DNA of 64,000 nt from Opitutia bacterium (lineage in GTDB: Bacteria; Verrucomicrobiota; Verrucomicrobiia; Opitutales; Opitutaceae): contig JACRHS010000010.1 of NCBI GenBank assembly GCA_016217595.1, forward strand, positions 124,001 through 188,000, in the 5' to 3' direction. Positions 1 through 8,448 of the stretch are shown in pieces (the stretch's first letter is position 1; the number at the start of each line of letters is the position of its first letter). A program made the position numbers and the translations under genes. The notes under the pieces are model-generated. The model did not search any database and had not been told where the DNA came from. It saw nothing but the letters and a program-made list of their open reading frames with translations.

Positions 1-198
1 CTCCGGGAATTGCGAACCACCGCCGGCGACCAACCGGCCGCCAAGCACGCCGGCAAACATGCCGCCGAAACCCACCCGATCAGGAATCGGTGCGAACAAT
101 TTCCAGCCATCGAGTTTCACTTCGCCACTCGCGGCAATGCCGGAACCAGTGATTGCAGTCATGAGGCTAATTCCCAGGAGTGCGGCCCGCGGGTTCAT
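1..198 (-). CDS. NanM-like N-acetylneuraminate mutarotase (Kelch), 5' part only
   Basis: Only the first 66 codons are in the window; the gene continues past the left edge. The ATG (196-198) overlaps the TGA of the upstream sialidase as ATGA, which fixes the start. A hydrophobic leader (LLGISLMTAITGSG) is followed by PDRVGFGGMFAG and AGGGSQFP, which resemble the first blade of the Kelch propeller in NanM/YjhT-type sialic acid mutarotases (cyclically permuted mutarotase family). NanM converts the alpha anomer of Neu5Ac, released by sialidases, to the beta form before uptake. The position directly behind two sialidase genes supports that role. It could also be a generic galactose-oxidase-like Kelch protein; the catalytic residues lie outside the window. 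Confidence 0.7.
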   Translation of the reverse strand, partial: MNPRAALLGISLMTAITGSGIAASGEVKLDGWKLFAPIPDRVGFGGMFAGVLGGRLVAGGGSQFPE

Positions 199-1571
199 TT
201 GGACTTTACGGTGATGTCGATGAAGCGGCCCCAGATGTCGCGATGCATGCCCCGGCTCCAACCGCCGAGATCGTACGTGACATAGATGCGGTTGTCAGTG
301 GGCGTCTCCTCGATCGCCATGTAGTGCGTCGTGAGCACGCCGGAAGTCATGCGGATGACGTTGGACCACGTCTCACCGTGGTCGCGGCTCACGGCGAGGT
401 AATTGCCGTTCCACGGGTGGCGAGGCTCGCGCCAGCAGGCCTTCTGCGTGACGCGCACGCCGAACGCCGCGACAAGCAGTCCGCTGCGCAACTCGATCAA
501 GTCCGGATCGACCACCGCGCCGGGCAGCTCTTCGAGATTCTTTTCGTCGAGCATTCCCTTTTTGCCTTTGATGTTTCGGAACATGTCGACCCAGAGCTCG
601 GTGCGGTTGATGTCGAGATTGGCGAACGTGTGCGGAACCGCCTTGGTCCAGGTTTTGCCGCCATCGTCGGATATCGCTTTGTACATCTCCCGCCCCGTAC
701 GCATAAAGCAGATCAACCGGCCGGCCTTCGGACCCTTGCTCACATGCAAAATGACCGGCTCACCAAAACCCTCGGTCCCCACGGCAGGATCGACCGCCAC
801 CGTCGACTCGTATTTCCAGTGCCGGCCGCGATCCTTGGAGCGAACCAGCATTACGCGCGATTTGATCATCCGCGGCTCGTAAGGGCAGGGTTCAGAATCA
901 CCCTTCAGCCAGCCATAAATCGTCGTCAGCAAATCGCCGCTGGGCAGCTCGATGATGCGGCGGTGCAGACGCTGCGCCTCGTGTGGCCGGCCGCCGTCGT
1001 CTTTCGAGGGATAGCACGAGTCGGGCAGATCGAAATCCGCATCGATGGGCCCTTCCACCGTGCGCCATTCGTCGCGCGAGATATAAAGCTGCCCGATACC
1101 GTGGTAGGCGCGCTGCTTGTCCGGGATGATATAGGTATCGAGCGCGATGATCGTGCCGTCGCGCAGCTGCGTGATGCCGCCTTCCAAGTTGATGCCGTTG
1201 TCCCCCGCTTTGAGCGGAATCTGTTTCCAAGTCTTGGCGCCGTCGTACGACACAATCGTGCTCAGTGCGGAAGGATAATGCATCCGTTCCGTGGGAAACG
1301 GCTTGTCGGGCAGCTGCGCCTGCAAAATGGTCGCCCCAGATTTCGTGACGAGCATCGAGGGCTGCAGGCCCTTCGGAAGCACCAGCGTTTCTTCGGTGTG
1401 GTCAAAGCGCAATGTGCCGTCGGCTTCGACCATCGTTGGCAAATTCGGCACGCGCGCCGCGGGTCCTTCAGCCGCATTTGCGCCGGTCACAGCCAGCAGC
1501 GACAAGGTCGCCGCCATTATTCCACACAGTTTTTGGGGGGAGTACGGGTTCAGCATAAAAAAATTTGGCAT
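195..1571 (-). CDS. Secreted sialidase (exo-alpha-sialidase, BNR/Asp-box family)
   Basis: About 458 residues with a hydrophobic N-terminal export signal ending near AVTGANA. Several Asp-box (BNR) motifs are visible: SYDGAKTWK, SKDRGRHWK, SDDGGKTW and SRDHGETW, each marking a blade of a six-bladed propeller. The family hydrolyses terminal sialic acids from glycoconjugates, here in the periplasm or outside the cell. The chosen ATG at 1569-1571 overlaps the stop of the upstream sialidase (TGATG). An upstream in-frame ATG at 1583 would lie inside that gene and adds only four residues. The gene's own stop overlaps the NanM-like start, so the three genes form one operon. The GH33 catalytic residues were not all traced, and other BNR-type hydrolases are possible. 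Confidence 0.8.
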   Translation of the reverse strand: MPNFFMLNPYSPQKLCGIMAATLSLLAVTGANAAEGPAARVPNLPTMVEADGTLRFDHTEETLVLPKGLQPSMLVTKSGATILQAQLPDKPFPTERMHYPSALSTIVSYDGAKTWKQIPLKAGDNGINLEGGITQLRDGTIIALDTYIIPDKQRAYHGIGQLYISRDEWRTVEGPIDADFDLPDSCYPSKDDGGRPHEAQRLHRRIIELPSGDLLTTIYGWLKGDSEPCPYEPRMIKSRVMLVRSKDRGRHWKYESTVAVDPAVGTEGFGEPVILHVSKGPKAGRLICFMRTGREMYKAISDDGGKTWTKAVPHTFANLDINRTELWVDMFRNIKGKKGMLDEKNLEELPGAVVDPDLIELRSGLLVAAFGVRVTQKACWREPRHPWNGNYLAVSRDHGETWSNVIRMTSGVLTTHYMAIEETPTDNRIYVTYDLGGWSRGMHRDIWGRFIDITVKSK

Positions 1572-3379
1572 CACGGTTTCCAATGCGTGCCGCCGAGAAA
1601 ATATTTCCCGAACAGGTTGTAATAATAGACGCTCAACACGCGTCCGTCGGGCAACTCGATCGACTCCGGATAGCCGACATCCCAGTTGAGGAAGTCGTTG
1701 CGGATTTGCACTTCAGTCGCGAGATCCCAAGTCGCGCCGTCGTCGCGACTGAAGCAGGCGCGAATGCCGCCGGGCCTGGCATGAATCGGCGGGCGGATGC
1801 CATAGGTCGCCATCACGCGTCCGTCTGCGAGCTGCATGAGGTCGACCGGGTGGCCGTGCATCGCCGTTTTCCGTGGCGGCTGCCAGGTCTTCCCATCGTC
1901 GTCGGAATAGGTCGTGTAAATCGCCTGGTCGGGCCCGCCGTTGCGCAGGCCGGCGACAATGCGGCCGGATTTCGTGCGCAGAATGCCCGGCTCCAGAAAC
2001 GCGCCGAGTTTCCCGCCCGGATCACTCGCGATGGTGGAAAGGTAAGTCCACGTGGCGCCTTGGTCCGTCGAGCGCATCATCACTGCGCCCGTATTCTTCG
2101 CGTCACCGTTGAGCCCATAGCCGATCACGCCCATCACGATGGAGCCATCGGGCATTTCGATGGGGGCATCCGTCGGGCCCTCGGTGGAGGAAAAAGGCAT
2201 TCCGCGCGTCGAAATAAAATTCGGCGCCGACCACGTGCGTCCGTTGTCTCGCGAAGTGATGATGAAGGTGCCGAGTCGCGGCTTGCCGGGAGCGAGCGCC
2301 ACGTTGCGCGGATTGTCTTTGAACCGGTAGCTGCCATCCGGGTTGTAGTTCCCATTGTAGAAAACGCCCACGACGATGGTGCCGTCGCGCAATTGCACCC
2401 CGCAGCCCTCGCGCAGATCAAGGTGATCGTCGTGCGCGATGATTTGTTTCTCGCCCCACGTGAGGCCGCCGTCGCGCGAACGCAGCATGATCACGTCGCC
2501 GTCGGCCGCGTAGTGTTCGGCTGCTTCGCGCGCAGTGAGGAGCAGCTCGCCATTGCGCAGCGGGATCAAGTCCGCCGGGTGCAGATGCCGATAACCGTTG
2601 GAGTAGATTACGCGGTCGACGAAGCCTTCGCGCCCCAGCGCCTGCCGGTAAACTTGCGTGGCGAGCACGTGCATCTGCTCGTTCACCCGTTCCATGTCGC
2701 GGCGCAAAACCTCCACTTCCGCGGCGAGCGACGGGGTGGTCTCGCTGAGCGCGTCGCGCCGCTCCTTGACCATGAACCATCCGCCATTCCAACGCTCGAA
2801 CGGCTGCAATTCCGCCGCCAACAACACCGGTTTGCCTGCCTCGACGGCCTCCGCCGGCACCGTCAGGCGATAGATGCCGCTGTTGCCATTCAGCTCCAGC
2901 GCGCGTTGCGAACCAAAATAGGGATACTCGACCCGTTTCGATTCATATTTCAGCGCGTAGCCGCCTTCCTGCCAGGTGAAATCCCGCGTCATGCCCAGCG
3001 TAAAGGTGAGCGCATATTGGCCGTTCACGCTGAGTTTCACCGCCGGGCCGCGCGCGAATTCCGAGGGCACTACGCTGGTCGCGCCGACAAAAACGAACGT
3101 GGTCTTCTGCTTTGCCGGTGCCTGCGCCGTTTCCCACGACACGAGGTTTTTCGCCATCTGACCAGGTGCCCACCAACCCGCCGTCATGTAGCCAGACGCC
3201 ATCCCGCGAAAATCGCGGCAGGCAATGTTGCGATTGGCGGCATGATGAAACACCACGCTGGCAAACCCCTCGACCACCTGTGCGGCGCCCGCTCCTTGCG
3301 CCGATGAGCTGCGCGGCATGCAGGCTAAAGCGAGGGCGAACAACGCGAGCTTCGAAGTGTCTCTCCACCCAGGTTTCAT
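1571..3379 (-). CDS. Secreted two-domain sialidase-like protein (BNR repeats)
   Basis: 602 residues from the ATG at 3377-3379. A longer frame reaches 3430, but the N-terminus from MKPGWRDTSK gives a clean signal peptide (ALFALALACMPRSSSAQ). Residues of about 30-220 form an N-terminal region without Asp boxes, perhaps a sandwich or lectin-like module. A short coiled stretch (LAAEVEVLRRDMERV) leads into a BNR propeller with Asp boxes SRDGGLTWG, SRDNGRTWS, STDQGATWT, SDDDGKTWQ and SRDDGATWD. It probably cleaves sialic acid or a similar glycan cap outside the cytoplasm. It is the first gene of the operon and its stop overlaps the next start. The N-terminal domain is not recognised, and the exact substrate cannot be read from the sequence. 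Confidence 0.78.
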   Translation of the reverse strand: MKPGWRDTSKLALFALALACMPRSSSAQGAGAAQVVEGFASVVFHHAANRNIACRDFRGMASGYMTAGWWAPGQMAKNLVSWETAQAPAKQKTTFVFVGATSVVPSEFARGPAVKLSVNGQYALTFTLGMTRDFTWQEGGYALKYESKRVEYPYFGSQRALELNGNSGIYRLTVPAEAVEAGKPVLLAAELQPFERWNGGWFMVKERRDALSETTPSLAAEVEVLRRDMERVNEQMHVLATQVYRQALGREGFVDRVIYSNGYRHLHPADLIPLRNGELLLTAREAAEHYAADGDVIMLRSRDGGLTWGEKQIIAHDDHLDLREGCGVQLRDGTIVVGVFYNGNYNPDGSYRFKDNPRNVALAPGKPRLGTFIITSRDNGRTWSAPNFISTRGMPFSSTEGPTDAPIEMPDGSIVMGVIGYGLNGDAKNTGAVMMRSTDQGATWTYLSTIASDPGGKLGAFLEPGILRTKSGRIVAGLRNGGPDQAIYTTYSDDDGKTWQPPRKTAMHGHPVDLMQLADGRVMATYGIRPPIHARPGGIRACFSRDDGATWDLATEVQIRNDFLNWDVGYPESIELPDGRVLSVYYYNLFGKYFLGGTHWKP

Positions 3380-3759
3380 ACTTTTGTGTTCTTGTGTATA
3401 CCTAACACGCAAGACGCAAGCCCCCACCAAAACGTTTCACCAAATCTTGGGGCTCCAAAACGCACTATCTATATTACTTTTATGTCATTACCCTCATATT
3501 TTCAAAATCGTCCGGTATTCGGGCGAACCTGTGGCAGAAATGTTGTGCCGCCCTGGTTCTGGTAATGATGGCTGCAATTTATATCCCGCGTGACTGCCAA
3601 AGCGTCGCTCAAACCTGTCCACGTCTGGGTGTTCATCGCCGATAATTGTGTTGGTCACACCAGCGCTATTAACCAACTGTACCGGTCGCAATGTTCCAGC
3701 CCTGCGCCTGTCGCCGGCAGCGTTTGGGCCGTATAAGTCCATATGCACCCATTCTCCCC
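3380..3759. promoter_or_regulatory. Divergent intergenic region, sialidase operon / MocR regulator
   Basis: 380 bases with no convincing gene; short frames here lack family resemblance. The part near 3465-3510 is AT-rich and likely carries the sialidase promoter on the minus strand. At 3430-3437 there is a perfect AAACGTTT palindrome about 50 bases upstream of the sialidase start. Its central CG resembles LacI-family operators, but one short site is weak evidence and no LacI gene is in view. The MocR-side promoter could not be placed. Confidence 0.35.
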
Positions 3760-5202
3760 ATGATCCAGACCCTCGCCGCGCCCAAGTCCGCGCCGCTTTA
3801 CGCCGGCCTCGCCGACTCGCTCCAGCAACTGATCGAGCAAGGCACTCTGCGCCCGGGCCATCGCATCCCGTCCGTCCGCCGCATGGCCCTGCAACGCGAC
3901 GTCAGCATCTCGACCGTCCTTCAGGCGTATACGCTGCTGGAGAATCGCGGTTATCTCGAAGCGCGGCCTCAATCCGGCTACTACGTGCGCCCGCGGTTGC
4001 CCAATCAATTGCCGGAGCCGCGCATGGGACGGCCCATGGCGAAGCCGAGTTTCGTGGGCGTGCATGATCTCACCGCCGAGCTGGTCATCCACGCCACTGA
4101 TCCGGGGTTCCTGCCGCTGGGCGCCGCGTGTCCGGATCCTTCGCTGTTCCCCACCCGGAAGCTCGCGCGCATCCTCGGCGCCGTCGGCCGCAACGACCCC
4201 GCGCTCCTCGGCCGCTACGCCATGACTTCCGCCTACGCGCCGCTCACGCGTGAAATCGCCCGCCGTTATCTGCAAGTCGGCGCGCCGCTCGCGCACGACG
4301 AGCTCGTGATCACCATCGGTTGCTGCGAAGCGCTCAATCTCTCGCTGCGCGCTGTCACCCACCCCGGCGACACCGTGGCGCTGGAAACGCCCGCCTATTT
4401 CGGTTTCCTCGAAACCATCCAAAGCCTCGGCCTGCGCGTCCTCGAAGTGCCCACCGACCCGCGCACCGGAATCGATCTCGTGGCCCTGCGCGAAGCGATC
4501 GTCCAACACGACGTGAAGGCCGTGCTCGTGATGCCGAGCTTCCAGAATCCGCTCGGCGCCTGCATGCCCGACGAGAAAAAGGCCGAGCTCTACCGGCTTC
4601 TCGCCGAACACGATCTGCCGGCCATCGAGGACGACATCTACGGCGACCTGCATTTCGGCGAGCGCCGGCCCAAGCCACTGAAAGCGTGGGACACCGACGG
4701 CCGCGTGCTGCTGTGCAGTTCGTTCGGCAAGACGCTCGCTCCGAGTCTGCGCGTGGGCTGGTGCGCCCCGGGCCGCTACCTCGAACGCGTGCGCCGGCTC
4801 AAGTTCACCAACACACTCGGCACTCCGGTGGTGTTGCAAAAAACCGTGTCGGATTTCCTCCGCAATGGCGGCTACGACCATCATCTGCGTTCGATTCGCC
4901 GCGCCTACCAGCAGCAATTGCATCTGAGCGCTCAGACCGTGTTGCGCCATTTTCCCGAAGGCACCCGGCTGAGCCGGCCGCAGGGCGGCTTCATCCTATG
5001 GGTCGAACTGCCCACCGACGTCGACTCTCTGCAGCTGCACCGTGAGGCCCTGCAACATCGCATCCACACCGCGCCCGGTCCGCTGTTTTCTGTGAAGGAA
5101 CGTTACCGCAATTGTCTGCGCCTGAATTGCGGTCTGCCCTGGAGCGACACGCTCGAAAACGCACTACGCACGCTAGGCGAGCTGGCCCGGCAACAACTCT
5201 GA
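3760..5202 (+). CDS. MocR-type transcription factor (GntR HTH fused to PLP aminotransferase domain)
   Basis: 480 residues from the ATG at 3760; the open frame extends to 3691, but the extra 23 residues do not fit the family. Residues of about 14-80 form a GntR winged helix (SVRRMALQRDVSISTVLQAY, followed by LEARPQSGYYV). The rest is a fold-type I aminotransferase domain with the aspartate in AIEDDIYGDLHFG and the PLP lysine near residue 324 in SSFGKTLAPSLRVGW. MocR proteins sense PLP or amino-compound ligands and usually control a neighbouring transporter or enzyme gene. The EamA exporter starts 25 bases downstream on the same strand and is the obvious target or partner. The ligand is unknown. 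Confidence 0.9.
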   Translation: MIQTLAAPKSAPLYAGLADSLQQLIEQGTLRPGHRIPSVRRMALQRDVSISTVLQAYTLLENRGYLEARPQSGYYVRPRLPNQLPEPRMGRPMAKPSFVGVHDLTAELVIHATDPGFLPLGAACPDPSLFPTRKLARILGAVGRNDPALLGRYAMTSAYAPLTREIARRYLQVGAPLAHDELVITIGCCEALNLSLRAVTHPGDTVALETPAYFGFLETIQSLGLRVLEVPTDPRTGIDLVALREAIVQHDVKAVLVMPSFQNPLGACMPDEKKAELYRLLAEHDLPAIEDDIYGDLHFGERRPKPLKAWDTDGRVLLCSSFGKTLAPSLRVGWCAPGRYLERVRRLKFTNTLGTPVVLQKTVSDFLRNGGYDHHLRSIRRAYQQQLHLSAQTVLRHFPEGTRLSRPQGGFILWVELPTDVDSLQLHREALQHRIHTAPGPLFSVKERYRNCLRLNCGLPWSDTLENALRTLGELARQQL

Positions 5203-5227
5203 TCGGCAACGCGCCATTTCTTCCTTC

Positions 5228-6145
5228 GTGTCCAACAAATCTTCGCCTTCCACCTCAGCGCTGATCGCCGCCTTCGCGACGATCTATCTCGTCTGGGGAA
5301 GCACCTATTTAGGCATCCGTATTGCGGTGGCGACGATGCCGCCGTTCCTGATGGCCAGCGCCCGCTTCCTGCTCGCAGGCGGCGTACTGCTGGCCTTCTT
5401 GAAATTGCGCGGCGCACCCTGGCCGACGTGGATGCAGTGGCGGATCAACACGATCATCGGCACGTTTCTGCTGCTGGGCGGCAACGGACTCATCGTGTGG
5501 GCGGAGCAGACAATTCCCTCCGGTATCACGGCGCTGCTGATCGGCGTCGGGCCGTTGTTCATCGTTCTCACCGAATGGGCCTGGCCCGGCGGTACGCGGC
5601 CCACCGGACTCACCATGGCGGCACTGCTCCTCGGATTTGGCGGAGTCGCCTGGCTCGCCGCGCCATGGGAAACCGCCGCCCACGGCGGACTCAATCCCGC
5701 CGGCGCACTCGCCATCCTCGGCGGCTGTGCCTCCTGGGGCGTCGGCTCGATCTATTCGCGTCACGCCAAACACGGCGCCGATCCCTTCCTGGCTTCCGCG
5801 CTGCAAATGCTGGGTGGCGGCGGCGCCCTCGCGCTCGCAGCCGTGGTGCATGGCGACTTCGTGCGTCTCAATCTGAGCACCATCGCACCCGAGGCATGGG
5901 GCGCGTTCTTCTATCTCGTGGGCATCGGTTCGCTGGTGGGGTTCTCGACGTTTGTGTGGCTGATGAAACACAGCACGCCGGCGCGTGTGGCCACCTACGC
6001 TTACGTCAACCCCATCGTGGCGGTGTTTCTCGGTTGGCTCATCCTCGGCGAGCCGATCACCCTGCGCACCTTGGGTGCATCGGCCGTAATCATCTCAGCG
6101 GTTGTGATCATCACCGTGCAGAAAAATCGTCCCGCGACGAAATAG
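5228..6145 (+). CDS. EamA/DMT-family inner-membrane exporter (YedA-like)
   Basis: 305 residues with about ten hydrophobic segments in two EamA repeats. The N-terminus contains VWGSTYLGIRIA, a hallmark of the first repeat in YedA/RhaT-type proteins, and the second half ends in GWLILGEPITLRTLGA, the usual EamA repeat end. The start is a GTG at 5228; there is no good ATG near it. The family exports amino acids or other small metabolites, or drugs. It lies 25 bases behind the MocR gene and probably shares its transcript, a pairing often seen with MocR regulators. The substrate is not predictable. The gene ends 73 bases before the convergent HAD gene, with no clear terminator between them. Confidence 0.85.
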   Translation: MSNKSSPSTSALIAAFATIYLVWGSTYLGIRIAVATMPPFLMASARFLLAGGVLLAFLKLRGAPWPTWMQWRINTIIGTFLLLGGNGLIVWAEQTIPSGITALLIGVGPLFIVLTEWAWPGGTRPTGLTMAALLLGFGGVAWLAAPWETAAHGGLNPAGALAILGGCASWGVGSIYSRHAKHGADPFLASALQMLGGGGALALAAVVHGDFVRLNLSTIAPEAWGAFFYLVGIGSLVGFSTFVWLMKHSTPARVATYAYVNPIVAVFLGWLILGEPITLRTLGASAVIISAVVIITVQKNRPATK

Positions 6146-6218
6146 TTCTGGCCGCGCCCAGCATCAGCTCTCGGCTAATGCCGGCACCGCCAAAAATACC
6201 GCGATTTCGCCCAGGAAA

Positions 6219-7100
6219 CTATGGTGTTTTCTGCTCTCGCGCGCACAGCAGCAACTGGCCGAACTCCGCCAGCGTCGGCACCGTCAGGTCGGGCTTATGT
6301 TCGGCTTGGGCAACATCGGTCATCGTCGCTTCGCCGCTCAACACGAGCACGCCAAACGCTCCGGCCCGCCGCGCCATTTCGACGTCGGTGTAAATGCGGT
6401 CGCCCACCATGGCCACCTGCTCCGGACGCAGCCCGTGGCGCTCCAAAATACCGCTCAACATCGCCGGGTCGGGTTTGCCAAAAACGATGTCGGGAGCGCG
6501 GCCGGTGGCTTTCTCGATGCACGCGCAGATCGAACCGCAATCCACCAACACCGTCGGCTTGTCGGTCGGGCACACGCGATCGGGATTGGTGGCGACATAG
6601 GGCTTGCCCTGATGGATCCACCACGAAGCGCGGCAGAGCCGGGCATACGTCAGCGTCATGTCGAAACCCACCACCACGCCATCGGGCACGTCCGCCGGAT
6701 CGTCCGCGGTCAGTTGAAAACCGGCCCGGGCGAATTCCTCCAGCATGCTCGGGGTGCCGAGCGCGAACAGCCGGCGCATCGCGGGGAAATGCGTCTTCAG
6801 GTACTGAATCGTCGCCTGGGAGGACGTGCACATCTCCTCCTGCGTGGCCGAGAGGCCCATCTTCTTTAGATGCGCCAGATAGTCCGACACGCTCTTGGAC
6901 GGATTATTCGTCAGGAACGTGTAGCCAATGCCGTGCTCGCGCAGCTTCGCCAGAAAGGGCGGCGTCCAGGGGAAGAGCGTTCCTCCCTTGTAAATGGTAC
7001 CGTCCATGTCGAGGGCGACATGGGCAATTTTGCGCAAGCAGGCCAGGTCGGGCGTGGCGCCCGACGCTAGGCCATTTGGACTAAGAGTCACAGTGGACAT
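6219..7100 (-). CDS. HAD-superfamily IIA phosphatase (NagD / glycerol-phosphate phosphatase type)
   Basis: 293 residues from the ATG at 7098-7100. The open frame runs further upstream but into the transporter gene. Motif I is ALDMDGTIYKGG (DxDGT) with the type IIA substrate-loop signature TNNPSKS. Motif III/IV are seen in FGKPDPAM and MVGDRIYTDVEMARRAG. Class IIA enzymes dephosphorylate small phospho-metabolites such as nucleotide, glycerol or p-nitrophenyl phosphate. As the last gene of a glycerol-phosphate operon, a role as glycerol-1- or glycerol-3-phosphate phosphatase is a reasonable inference. It starts 10 bases after the transporter stop. Confidence 0.85.
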   Translation of the reverse strand: MSTVTLSPNGLASGATPDLACLRKIAHVALDMDGTIYKGGTLFPWTPPFLAKLREHGIGYTFLTNNPSKSVSDYLAHLKKMGLSATQEEMCTSSQATIQYLKTHFPAMRRLFALGTPSMLEEFARAGFQLTADDPADVPDGVVVGFDMTLTYARLCRASWWIHQGKPYVATNPDRVCPTDKPTVLVDCGSICACIEKATGRAPDIVFGKPDPAMLSGILERHGLRPEQVAMVGDRIYTDVEMARRAGAFGVLVLSGEATMTDVAQAEHKPDLTVPTLAEFGQLLLCAREQKTP

Positions 7101-7110
7101 GATGGATTCG

Positions 7111-8439
7111 TTATTGGGAGCTAGCGGGTGTTTCTGCATATCCATGCGCCTTGGCAGGCCAGGCGAGGAAGAGCGTGAAAATACCCGCAACGCCGGCGAA
7201 CATGAGCAACGTGAAACCGGCGTCCCAACCATAAAGTTCGACGATCCGACCCAAGCCCCAGCCCGACACCACCGCGCTGGCATAACCGAAGATGCCGGTA
7301 AGCCCCACCGCCGTGGCGGCCGCGCGTTTGGTGGCCAGATTGGCCGCCACAATTCCGATCACGGCTTGCGGGCCGTAGATGAAGAACCCGCTCATGCCGA
7401 GCAGCCCCATCGACACCCACGCCGACTGCGAGGGCAGTTTCCAGAAGAGGAATACCGCCACGGTGGCGAGGATCAGGAAAAACAAACAGGCGCGATGTCC
7501 GCGTCCGCCGAAAATCCGGTCCGTCAGCGTGCCCGCCGCCAGCATCCCGGCCACACCACAAACTTCAAAAACGCCCACGCCCCACCCTGCTTGTTGGATG
7601 GACATGCCCTTGGTCTCGTGGAGCAGCGTCGGCCCCCAGCTCAGCACGGCGTACCGCAGCGTGTAGACGAAGAAATTAGCCACGGAGACGAGCCAGATGT
7701 AGCGGTTGCCGAAAACTTTCTTGCGCAGAAAGTATTTAAACTCCTGCGATTTTTTATCGGTGGCATCGATGTCCGTATGCTCGGTGAGTGCGATCTCGGG
7801 CAGTCCCACCGAACTCGGCGTATCGCGCAACGTGTACCACAGTCCGATGGCGCAGGCGAAGGCGATGAACGCCGGCGTCAGAAAACACCAACGCCAGCCC
7901 ACGACCACCAGATAGCCGCCGGCCACCACGCCCAGCCCGGCGCCGAGCGAAGTCGAGGTGTTCCAAATCGACATCTTGGTCGCGAGCTCCTTGGGCGAGA
8001 ACCAATGCGTCATCAAACGCGCGCACGGCGGATAACCCATGCCCTGAAACCAGCCATTCGCCATCCAGAGCAGCCCCAGCACCACCGTCGAGGAGCTCAG
8101 CCCGAAGCAGAGGTTGGCGCTCGCAGTCAGCACCAGTCCGATCACCATGAATTTCCGCGCATCGGAACGGTCGGCGAGAAATCCATTGGCAAATTTCGAC
8201 ACGCCGTAGAGCACGCCATTCAACGTGAGAAACAACCCGAGGTCGGTGTAGGAAATTCCCAGCGCCTTTTTCATCGCGGGCATCGCGATGTTCAGATTGG
8301 TGCGCACCAGATAAAAGACGGCGTAGCCTACCAGCGTCCCGGCGAGCGTGCGCATCTGCCAATAACGAAACCGTTGCGCAGTGGCATCCGGGTCGGCGGC
8401 AGGCGCGGGACAGCCGGTTTGGAATGGAGTAGTGGTCAT
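7111..8439 (-). CDS. MFS organophosphate transporter (GlpT/UhpT family)
   Basis: 442 residues with about 12 membrane segments. The N-terminal half contains YAVFYLVRTNLNIAMPAM and GVSKFANGFLADRSDARKFM, which match the organophosphate:phosphate antiporter group (GlpT, UhpT, UhpC). The segment WFQGMGYPPCARLMTHWF also matches; in GlpT it holds a substrate-contact region. The family exchanges glycerol-3-phosphate or hexose phosphates for inorganic phosphate across the inner membrane. The neighbours (glycerophosphodiesterase, glycerol-phosphate dehydrogenase homologue, phosphatase) make glycerol phosphate the likely cargo. It lies 9 bases behind the dehydrogenase gene, so it is in the same operon. 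A sensor role like UhpC is less likely without a kinase partner. Confidence 0.88.
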   Translation of the reverse strand: MTTTPFQTGCPAPAADPDATAQRFRYWQMRTLAGTLVGYAVFYLVRTNLNIAMPAMKKALGISYTDLGLFLTLNGVLYGVSKFANGFLADRSDARKFMVIGLVLTASANLCFGLSSSTVVLGLLWMANGWFQGMGYPPCARLMTHWFSPKELATKMSIWNTSTSLGAGLGVVAGGYLVVVGWRWCFLTPAFIAFACAIGLWYTLRDTPSSVGLPEIALTEHTDIDATDKKSQEFKYFLRKKVFGNRYIWLVSVANFFVYTLRYAVLSWGPTLLHETKGMSIQQAGWGVGVFEVCGVAGMLAAGTLTDRIFGGRGHRACLFFLILATVAVFLFWKLPSQSAWVSMGLLGMSGFFIYGPQAVIGIVAANLATKRAAATAVGLTGIFGYASAVVSGWGLGRIVELYGWDAGFTLLMFAGVAGIFTLFLAWPAKAHGYAETPASSQ

Positions 8440-8448
8440 GTGGTCCGG

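Noticed and set aside
3494-3748. 84-residue minus-strand frame in the sialidase/MocR gap
   Set aside because: No recognisable motif, no ribosome site, and it would overlap the likely promoters.
4320-5045. Plus-strand frame inside the MocR gene
   Set aside because: Out-of-frame shadow with arginine-rich composition typical of GC-rich alternative frames.
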